Shown piece by piece: positions 6,780-12,575 of a stretch of DNA of 20,142 nt. The notes beneath the pieces were generated by a model. That model did not search any database, was not told the DNA's origin, and was given only the letters and a program-made list of their open reading frames with translations. The DNA is from JACCXJ01 sp052387115 (GTDB lineage Bacteria; Pseudomonadota; Gammaproteobacteria; JACCXJ01), in the NCBI GenBank assembly GCA_052387115.1, contig JBQTJM010000009.1, positions 1 to 20,142 on the forward strand, given 5' to 3'. The translations under genes were made by a program, and so were the position numbers. Within the stretch, counting starts at the first letter, position 1. Each line of letters begins with the position of its first letter.

Positions 6780-8270
6780 TCAGATGGAGAGCCAGATGAT
6801 GACCAGCGCCGAGGCGCCGACGCACCAGCTCATCCGGTCGCGGAGGGCGAAAACCACGGGATCTTCGTGCAGCACCCCGCGGTGGGCGAAGATCCATAGG
6901 CGGCCGATCCAATAGAGCAAGAGCGGGCAGAGCAACCACAGGACCTCGGGCCGGCTGTAGGCCGCATAGCCGCCATCCTGCACGATGTACAGCGCCAGCA
7001 CCAGGACCGCGATCTGCCCACTGGAAGCCCCGAGGCTCTGCACCATCTCGAGATCGCCGCGGCGATAACCGCGTCCCTTGACCCGATCTTCCGCGAGCGA
7101 CTGCATGGCCGACAGCTCCGCGCAGCGCTTGGCCATGGCCAGGCTCAGGAAGATGAACATCGAGAAGGCCAGGAGCCAGAACGAATGGGTTTCCGCGATC
7201 GCCAGGGTGCCTGCGACGATGCGGATGCTATAGAGCCCGGCCAGCAGCACCACATCGAGCATGAGCACGCGCTTCAATCGCAGCGAATAGGCCACGGTCA
7301 TGAGATAGTACACGCCCAACGCCGCGCCGAACGCCGGCGGCAAGGTCATGAGCGCGAGCGCGAAGGCGAGGATCAGGGTCACGGGGATCAAGAGGCTGCC
7401 GCGCACCACCGAGATCCGCCCGGCCGCGAAAGGCCGCCGTTTCTTCCGGGCATGGTGTCGGTCGGCCTCGAGGTCGAGCAGGTCGTTCAGCAGGTACACG
7501 CTGGCGGCGCACAGGCTGAAGCTCGAGAAGGCCAGCGCCGCGTCCAGCAGGAGCGCGAGATCGTGGACCTTGTGCGAGGCGATGAGGGGGACGAACACCA
7601 GCAGGTTCTTGATCCACTGGTGCGGCCGCACGGCGCGCAGGTAGTCCTTGACACGCGCCTTGCCATCATCGAACGACCGCTCCAGGGTCGCCAGGCGTTC
7701 GGCCCCCGCCTTCACGCCCCGGTCAGGGGCGACCACCACCGCGCGGCGCGCCTCCGACCATACTTTGAGGTCCTTGCGCGAGTTCCCGGCATAATCATAG
7801 CCGTGGCGCCCATAATCGGCCGTGAGTCGGGCGCGCTTGTTGGTTCCGGAAAGGTTGGTCGTGTCGTCGGTCGCGAGCACGTCCTCGAAAAGACCGACGT
7901 GTGCGGCGATCTCACGCGCGTATTTCTGGTGAGTGGCGGTCACCAGTACCAGGCGGCGGCCGGCGGCTCGCTGCTCGCGCAGGTAACTCAGGAAGGGGCC
8001 GTGGTAGGGGAGCAGCGTGACATCGAGATCCACGTGTTGGGCGATCTGGTGCTTGAGATGGGCCTTTCCCCGCAACCACCATACGGGGATCAAGAACAGA
8101 TAGGCGACGTTCTTCTTGAGCAACGCGAACAGCGATTCCACGAACAGATCGGAGCGGATCAGGGTCCCGTCCAGATCGACGCACAGCGGGACGGGATCCG
8201 CCGGTGCGGTTACCCCCGCGTTGACCGCATGCCCCGCGTCAATCGCACGCCCCGCGTCAATCGCACGCAT
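6780..8270 (-). CDS. HAD phosphatase fused to UbiA-family prenyltransferase (DPPR-synthase-like)
   Basis: The protein has 496 residues. Residues 29-190 are a HAD hydrolase: nucleophile motif VDLDGTL (31-37), LVTATHQKYA (motif II region) and DYAGNSRKDLKVW (159-171, motif IV region). Residues 208-496 are an integral-membrane UbiA domain with RPHQWIKNLLVF (215-226) and the Mg-binding NDLLDLEAD (262-270), then HARKKRRPFAAG and several hydrophobic helices. This UbiA branch resembles decaprenyl-phosphate 5-phosphoribosyltransferase (Rv3806c type), which joins PRPP to a polyprenyl phosphate. The fused HAD domain may remove the 5-phosphate, a step done by a separate enzyme in mycobacteria; that is inference. 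ATG 8270 is chosen because AGAGGGG lies eight bases upstream. Residues 2-19 are made by an 18-bp tandem repeat. It heads the leftward operon. Confidence 0.87.
   Translation of the reverse strand: MRAIDAGRAIDAGHAVNAGVTAPADPVPLCVDLDGTLIRSDLFVESLFALLKKNVAYLFLIPVWWLRGKAHLKHQIAQHVDLDVTLLPYHGPFLSYLREQRAAGRRLVLVTATHQKYAREIAAHVGLFEDVLATDDTTNLSGTNKRARLTADYGRHGYDYAGNSRKDLKVWSEARRAVVVAPDRGVKAGAERLATLERSFDDGKARVKDYLRAVRPHQWIKNLLVFVPLIASHKVHDLALLLDAALAFSSFSLCAASVYLLNDLLDLEADRHHARKKRRPFAAGRISVVRGSLLIPVTLILAFALALMTLPPAFGAALGVYYLMTVAYSLRLKRVLMLDVVLLAGLYSIRIVAGTLAIAETHSFWLLAFSMFIFLSLAMAKRCAELSAMQSLAEDRVKGRGYRRGDLEMVQSLGASSGQIAVLVLALYIVQDGGYAAYSRPEVLWLLCPLLLYWIGRLWIFAHRGVLHEDPVVFALRDRMSWCVGASALVIIWLSI
8214..8267. 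repeat. Three tandem 18-bp repeats inside the start of the HAD-UbiA gene
   Basis: CCCCGCGTCAATCGCACG occurs perfectly at 8232-8249 and 8250-8267, with a diverged copy, CCCCGCGTTGACCGCATG, at 8214-8231. In the gene they encode RAIDAG, RAIDAG and HAVNAG directly after the start Met. Being a multiple of three, the array can vary in copy number without breaking the frame. Confidence 0.9.
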
Positions 8271-8475
8271 TGACTTGACCCCTCTCGCCGCTGTCCCCAA
8301 AATAGCCGGAGGCAGGTTTCATGCCCCTATCGCCTCTGGAGCGCTGTCTGGCTCGGGTCTTGCCTGTCGCGGCCTGCCCCCGGCGTTGAGAGTACCGACC
8401 GATCCAGCGCCGCGCCGGGAGAGAAAGGGCGGCCTTCCCCATCACCACAGCATCGCACGACAACCCCCGACACCG
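8271..8475. promoter_or_regulatory. Divergent control region between the two glycolipid operons
   Basis: This 205-bp gap separates the start codons of the leftward HAD-UbiA gene and the rightward glycosyltransferase gene, so promoters for both must lie here or inside the genes. On the minus side AGAGGGG serves as the ribosome site for HAD-UbiA. No convincing -35/-10 pair or operator was found in either direction. Shared position suggests co-regulation of the two operons. Confidence 0.5.
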
Positions 8476-10230
8476 ATGACGAACATGCGAGCTCTCGACG
8501 TGCCGGCCGGTACGACCGCGACCTCGCGTCTGGGGTCGGCAAGGCTGGCCGTGCCTGCCGTGTTCATCGTCTTTCTCCTGGTTCGTGTCGTAGCTTGGGC
8601 CAACGACCCGCTCCTGGAGGACCACGACAGCGTCTCCTACCTGCAGAGCGCGAAGGCCCTGATGAGCCTCGATCCGGACCGGATCATCGGCCTGTCCCCC
8701 GACGCCACGCTGTTCTATCCGTTCCTCACCGCCGCCTTGGGCTCGGCCGTCGGTTCGATCGAGAGCGGGGCCAGGCTCGGCTCGCTCATTCTGAGCTGTC
8801 TCTTGTTTTCGGTCCTGGTCGTGATCGGAAAGCATATCGCCACGACCGCCGAGATCGCCATTGGGCTCCTCATCCTGGCCGTGAGCCCGTTCTTCGTGCG
8901 TTTCTCGTACAGCGTCCTGAGTGAGCCGACCTATGTCGCCATCGTCTATCTCGGCATCGCGCTTGTCCTGACCAGGCTGCACGACCCTCGCCCCGCCTCC
9001 GCCGCGCTCATCGGTATGGTCTTCGGCGCTGGTTTTCTCACCCGCTTCGAGGGCATCCTCTATCTCGCCGCGATACCCGCTTTCCAACTCGCCCATTTTA
9101 TCGTGACAGAGCCGCGGCGCTATGACCTCCGGCGTCTCGGCCTTTGGGCCATGGCCTTCGTGCTGAGTTTCTGCTCGGTCGCGGCCATCCAGGTGTGGCG
9201 GGTGAGCGAGCGACTCGGCTATTTCGCTCTGAATGGCCGCCAGACCTGGGCGGTGATCCTCCATGAACCGGGCGGCAAGTCCTATGAGGAACGCATGCGC
9301 GGCCTCGATTACAGCCCCTCGCAGATCAACCGCGAGTACCTGCATGAGCATCCGGAGACACTGGGCCGGTTGGTGTCGCAGGCCGGTTACGGCGCAACCC
9401 TCAAGGCCTACGCGAAGAGCATCTACGTCAACCTGGGGACGCTCTGGGATCGACGCCTCGGGGCGATCCTCGGTCCGCTCGCTCTGGTGTTGTTCGCCTT
9501 CGGGCTCTTGGAAGTGTACAGGCGCGGTGGCATCGTGCAGGTATCCGCGGTGCTCGCCTTTCTGGGCCTCGGCGTGTCGGCACCCCTGGCCCACGACGAG
9601 GGCCTCGTCGCGCTCCGCCATTTCGCCGTGATCGGGCCGCTGGTCATGCTCATCGAGGGCATGGGGATTGTGGCACTCGGGCAGGCCATCGCCTCTGCCC
9701 GGGACGGCGGGAGCAAGCGCGCCTACCTCATCGTCCCCGGCCTCTTGGCGCTCGCCATCGGCAGCGTGCTCGTGCCGCTGGGCAGGCTGCTCTTCCTCCC
9801 CGATCGGCACAACGGCGAATACCGGCCTGGCGATTTCGCGATACCGGCCAAGCTCGTGCATGACATCAGCGCCGGGGAGCTGCAGCGACCGGCACGCATC
9901 GCCGCGAGAAAGGGCTATTTCACGTATTTCAGCGACAGCGAACGGGTGGCCGTGCCGTATACCGATTACCAACGGCTCGTCAACTATCTGGCGCAGAACC
10001 ACGTCGATTTCCTGTTCCTGGAGCATCGAGAGGTCAAGGACTACCCGTTCCTCACGCGTTTCGCGGAGGGCCACACGGGCGCCGAGTTCGAGCGGCTTTA
10101 TCAGGGGCAGGACGCGGCGGGGAACACCCTCGAGATGTATCGGTTCCTGCTTGACACGCGGGGCGTGACGAAGCCGCCCCCCGGCACGAACGATGATGTG
10201 CGACACACGACCGACCCATGGGAGCATTGA
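8476..10230 (+). CDS. GT-C fold membrane glycosyltransferase (GT39/ArnT-like)
   Basis: The 584-residue polytopic protein has a first hydrophobic helix at about 24-41, followed by the periplasmic loop NDPLLEDHDSVSYLQSAKAL with acidic residues at 48-51, the position of the catalytic Asp/Glu in GT-C enzymes. Further hydrophobic segments alternate with FVRFSYSVLSEPTY and FLTRFEGILYLA, both recurrent in GT39-type bacterial transferases. Some 110 C-terminal residues after the last helix appear soluble and periplasmic. The family uses polyprenyl-phosphate sugars as donors, which fits the neighbours that would make and flip one. The acceptor (lipid, glycan or protein) is unknown. ATG 8476 begins the frame just before a basic start and the first helix; ATG 8485 is the alternative, and neither has a clear Shine-Dalgarno. 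The stop is one base before the next gene. Confidence 0.8.
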   Translation: MTNMRALDVPAGTTATSRLGSARLAVPAVFIVFLLVRVVAWANDPLLEDHDSVSYLQSAKALMSLDPDRIIGLSPDATLFYPFLTAALGSAVGSIESGARLGSLILSCLLFSVLVVIGKHIATTAEIAIGLLILAVSPFFVRFSYSVLSEPTYVAIVYLGIALVLTRLHDPRPASAALIGMVFGAGFLTRFEGILYLAAIPAFQLAHFIVTEPRRYDLRRLGLWAMAFVLSFCSVAAIQVWRVSERLGYFALNGRQTWAVILHEPGGKSYEERMRGLDYSPSQINREYLHEHPETLGRLVSQAGYGATLKAYAKSIYVNLGTLWDRRLGAILGPLALVLFAFGLLEVYRRGGIVQVSAVLAFLGLGVSAPLAHDEGLVALRHFAVIGPLVMLIEGMGIVALGQAIASARDGGSKRAYLIVPGLLALAIGSVLVPLGRLLFLPDRHNGEYRPGDFAIPAKLVHDISAGELQRPARIAARKGYFTYFSDSERVAVPYTDYQRLVNYLAQNHVDFLFLEHREVKDYPFLTRFAEGHTGAEFERLYQGQDAAGNTLEMYRFLLDTRGVTKPPPGTNDDVRHTTDPWEH

Positions 10231-10231
10231 G

Positions 10232-10600
10232 ATGCAGAAGTACATACCTTTGATTCTGGCTGTGGTGACGACGAACGCCCTCTCTCAGTTGCTCTTGAAG
10301 CAGGGGATGTTGACCATAGGGGCCTTTGATTTCTCGACCGGTGTCCTGATGCAGACGTTGCCGCGAGTCATGCTGAACCCGTACGTGATCGGCGGCCTTT
10401 TGACCTTGGTGTTCAGCATGGCCTTGCACCTCATGGTCCTGTCGCGGGTCGAGATCAGCTTTGCTTATCCGTTCCTGAGCGTCTCCTATGTCATCGTCCT
10501 GCTCGCGGGCTACTGGTTCTTCGGCGAAAATGTCGGTTTCATGCGCATCGCGGGCGTCGGGTTCATCTGTCTCGGGACCTATTGCATCGCGCAGACTTGA
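10232..10600 (+). CDS. Four-helix SMR/EamA-type membrane protein, ArnE/ArnF-like putative flippase
   Basis: The 122-residue protein is almost entirely hydrophobic and has four predicted helices at about 4-24, 48-68, 76-94 and 100-119. SQLLLKQG (18-25), SRVEISFAYPFLSVSYVIV (71-89) and WFFGENVGFMRIAGVGFICL (93-112) follow the pattern of small multidrug resistance and EamA half-proteins. ArnE/ArnF, of similar size, are proposed to flip undecaprenyl-phosphate-aminoarabinose. Position between a GT-C transferase and an SDR points to lipid-linked sugar translocation, not drug export. Flippases of this kind may act as homo- or heterodimers; no partner gene is seen here. It starts one base after the glycosyltransferase stop. 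Confidence 0.82.
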   Translation: MQKYIPLILAVVTTNALSQLLLKQGMLTIGAFDFSTGVLMQTLPRVMLNPYVIGGLLTLVFSMALHLMVLSRVEISFAYPFLSVSYVIVLLAGYWFFGENVGFMRIAGVGFICLGTYCIAQT

Positions 10601-10616
10601 GAGACAATGGGCGCCT

Positions 10617-11618
10617 ATGACTATGAAACACATCATCTTCGGCGGCGACGGCTTCGTCGGTCGGTATTTAGCTCGGGACCTGCAGACGCTCGGCGAAGAG
10701 GTCGTGGTCTGCGATATCCGGCAGAGCGAGCTCCCCATCTATCCCAGGGCGCAATTCGTCCATACCGACATCACCGATCTCCAGTCCTTGGAACAGGCGC
10801 CGGTCGGCGCAGACGACATCGTCTACAACATGGCAGCGCGCATGCTTCACCCCATCGTCCCGCGGCGCCGGCGCAAGGCGTATTTCTTCTCGGTCGACTA
10901 CCAGGGCGCGGCCAACGTGATCGATCTCATGGGCCGCAGGGAGTGCAACAAGCTGGTCCAGTTCAGCACCGACATGGTGTACGGCTTCCCGCTCGTCGCC
11001 CCGCCCATCCGCCCCGACCACCCCCGCAATCCCATCGGCGAGTATGCCGACAGCAAGCGCGTGTGCGAAGACCTGTGCATGCAGCGGCGCGTGGACGGCC
11101 TCGATGTCTCGATCTTCCGGCCGCGGCTCATCATCGGCCCCGGGCGCCTGGGGATCCTGACCAACCTGTTCCGGTGCATCGAGCACCACCTGCCGGTCCC
11201 CCTGATCGGCGACGGCTCCAACCACTATCAGATGATCTCGGTCTTCGACTGTGCAAGCGCGGCGCTACTATCGGCGCAGAAAGGCGTGGTCAACGGAGAA
11301 TTCAACCTCGGGTCGAAGAACCCACCCTCCGTGCGTGAGCTGCTCGGGAAGGTCATCGAAGCGGCGGGGTCCCGGTCGTTCCTGGTCTCGACCCCCGCGG
11401 GGCTCGTCAAGCGCGTGCTCGCGGTGTTGGATGTAATCGGACTCTCGCTCTTGGTCCCCGAGCAATACGAGATCGCCGATATCGACTTCATCGTGGACAT
11501 CGAAAGCGGCGAGCGCAAGCTCGGTTGGGTCCCGCAATACGACGACGCCACCATGCTCATGCACGCCTACCGTGAGTACCAGGCCGGCTCACGCAACCTG
11601 ATGGTCGAGGCGCACTGA
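10617..11618 (+). CDS. Extended SDR, NAD-dependent epimerase/dehydratase family
   Basis: The 333-residue protein opens MTMKHIIFGGDGFVGRYLAR with the NAD-binding GGDGFVG. It continues with VHTDITD, VYNMAARML, the SVDYQGAANVIDL helix, FSTDMVYGF and YADSKRV, which supplies the catalytic Tyr-x-x-x-Lys. IFRPRLIIGPGRLGI and the LIGDGSNHYQMISVFDCASA segment are typical of extended SDRs acting on nucleotide or lipid-linked sugars. ATG 10617 is used; ATG 10623 is equally possible. It lies 16 bases after the flippase-like gene and closes the rightward operon. In the proposed pathway it could reduce or epimerise the 2-keto sugar, replacing DprE2 (a classical, not extended, SDR). Precise substrate unknown. 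Confidence 0.82.
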   Translation: MTMKHIIFGGDGFVGRYLARDLQTLGEEVVVCDIRQSELPIYPRAQFVHTDITDLQSLEQAPVGADDIVYNMAARMLHPIVPRRRRKAYFFSVDYQGAANVIDLMGRRECNKLVQFSTDMVYGFPLVAPPIRPDHPRNPIGEYADSKRVCEDLCMQRRVDGLDVSIFRPRLIIGPGRLGILTNLFRCIEHHLPVPLIGDGSNHYQMISVFDCASAALLSAQKGVVNGEFNLGSKNPPSVRELLGKVIEAAGSRSFLVSTPAGLVKRVLAVLDVIGLSLLVPEQYEIADIDFIVDIESGERKLGWVPQYDDATMLMHAYREYQAGSRNLMVEAH

Positions 11619-11648
11619 GCCATCCGGATCGCGGGCGATGTGCACGCC

Positions 11649-11660
11649 TTCAGGCCTGAA
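11649..11660. repeat. 12-bp perfect palindrome
   Basis: TTCAGGCCTGAA is a perfect palindrome 31 bases after the SDR stop and 30 bases before the end of the AT-rich membrane gene. It could be a weak hairpin between convergent genes or a protein site. No T-run follows closely enough to call a terminator. Confidence 0.4.
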
Positions 11661-11689
11661 AGGACACGGGTCTGAGCTTCGTAGTTTTG

Positions 11690-12058
11690 TTATGAATCTT
11701 GGGCTTCTCTATTTCTTCTTGCCTCAATAAACGATTTCACTGCTAATACAATAAATATCAGACATAACAGTGTCATAATTAGCTGGACAGGAAATGCAGA
11801 TGGATTCGCTATTTCACCAAAGAGTTGGGGAAACACTCTTATTCCAGAGCCAATAAAACCAAGCAGCATCAATGTAGCGGCGACGTGCATGGAATGTTTC
11901 CTGTATTTTTCATTCAAAGCCAGCCAGCCAAGTATTATCACTGGTACTCCGAAGAAAGCCGGTATCAATGCGGTGATACTTTCACTGCTCATACCAAAGT
12001 ATGCTATTAAACCAAGAAGAGTCAAAAGTATTCCGAATGTAATTGCGGTCTTAGCCAT
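11690..12058 (-). CDS. Small AT-rich membrane protein of unknown function
   Basis: The 122-residue protein has four hydrophobic segments at about 6-22, 28-46, 58-75 and 89-108, with a charged, Arg-rich C-terminus. AYFGMSSESITALIPAFFGV and PVIILGWLALNEKYRKHSMH are the most distinctive parts. It resembles short uncharacterised inner-membrane proteins, but I cannot name a family. ATG 12058 has AAGGAGC nine bases upstream, a good Shine-Dalgarno. Base composition is strikingly different from neighbours: 11701-11760 is one third G+C in a window that is mostly about two thirds. This points to recent acquisition from an AT-richer genome. It stands alone between two operons on the opposite strand. Confidence 0.75.
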   Translation of the reverse strand: MAKTAITFGILLTLLGLIAYFGMSSESITALIPAFFGVPVIILGWLALNEKYRKHSMHVAATLMLLGFIGSGIRVFPQLFGEIANPSAFPVQLIMTLLCLIFIVLAVKSFIEARRNREAQDS

Positions 12059-12155
12059 TTTGCTTAAGCTCCTTAATCAAGGTTTATTACTGTCCAGCCG
12101 TAGCGGGGAATTATTAATGAAATACTGGCTAGACGTATGTGAAATTTGAATCTAC

Positions 12156-12212
12156 CGGTCGTCTGCCGGATGATCTTGTTGTTGAGGCAAGATCAATTGG
12201 GGGAGACGACCG
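12156..12212. repeat. Two nested inverted repeats ending at a start codon
   Basis: The outer arms CGGTCGTCT (12156-12164) and AGACGACCG (12204-12212) are perfect over 9 bp. The inner arms TGATCTTG (12171-12178) and CAAGATCA (12188-12195) are perfect over 8 bp around a 9-base loop. The outer right arm touches the ATG at 12213 and overlaps the Shine-Dalgarno GGGGGAG (12199-12205). If transcribed, it would be a two-tier hairpin masking the ribosome site. As DNA it could be a dyad operator or the end of a mobile element. Confidence 0.8.
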
Positions 12213-12407
12213 ATGGAAACCTTCGACAAGCTCTTCGGCGGCCTGCTGGTCTCTATATACCACTGTTGTGGCCGCATTGTCATCAACGGGTATCTGAGCG
12301 GGTTGGCGCGACCGGCTCAGGGATCCCCTCATAATCTTAAGAAATGCTCGCATCACCATGATAATGCAAGGCTAAGTAAGCTTCAGGTCTGTTTTCTGCC
12401 TGGCTAG
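12213..12407 (+). pseudogene. 5' stub of a truncated gene
   Basis: ATG 12213, seven bases after GGGGGAG, starts METFDKLFGGLLVSIYHCCG and continues RIVINGYLSGLARP. This resembles, from memory only, the conserved N-terminus of a family of large uncharacterised proteins (typically with an FDRIVINGYLSGL-like start). After about residue 35 the resemblance stops: the remaining 29 residues to TAG 12405-12407 are unlike any protein I know. The gene therefore keeps its ribosome site and first exon-like piece but has lost its body, probably to the event that brought in the adjacent glpK fragment. A genuine 64-residue protein is the alternative. Confidence 0.45.
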
Positions 12408-12408
12408 C

Positions 12409-12488
12409 CTGGTCCCCGCCTTCGTAGGATTGGGGGCGCCCTACTGGGACCCCGAGGCGCGCGGTATCCTGACGGGCATCACGCGCGG
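12409..12488 (+). repeat. Exact 80-bp duplicate of an internal glpK segment
   Basis: These 80 bases are identical to 15742-15821 inside glpK, same strand, offset 3333. They encode the glycerol kinase stretch LVPAFVGLGAPYWDPEARG and a little more. Similarity breaks down at 12489 (T for C), although GGnACC and CGAGCCCA recur in both for about 18 more bases. No other part of glpK is present here. Confidence 0.95.
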
Positions 12489-12495
12489 TACCCCG

Positions 12496-12564
12496 AGCGA
12501 GCCCAGGTACGCAGCCTGTTCCGCCTTGTATATGGCGAAATGACCGATAGTACCTGGGCTCGCT
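12496..12564. repeat. Perfect 15-bp inverted repeat around a 39-bp core
   Basis: AGCGAGCCCAGGTAC (12496-12510) is the exact reverse complement of GTACCTGGGCTCGCT (12550-12564). The core is 39 bases. It sits between the glpK fragment and the end of the beta-helix gene. Flanking target duplications are not evident. The loop is long for a terminator. A small non-autonomous element or a recombination site remnant is possible. Confidence 0.85.
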
Positions 12565-12575
12565 GTCGTGTTCAG

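Noticed and set aside
5647..6915. 422-codon plus-strand frame
   Set aside because: Antisense to the oxidase domain, whose FAD motifs are unmistakable on the other strand.
8214..8267. CRISPR array
   Set aside because: The repeats are directly tandem with no spacers, and no cas genes are present.
8257..10245. 662-codon minus-strand frame
   Set aside because: Antisense to the GT-C gene. It is rich in charged and His/Arg residues with no domain, as expected for the shadow of a membrane protein.
12496..12564. Integron attC site
   Set aside because: The arms lack the conserved core GTTRRRY/RYYYAAC sites and are fully symmetrical, unlike attC. No integrase or cassette array is near.
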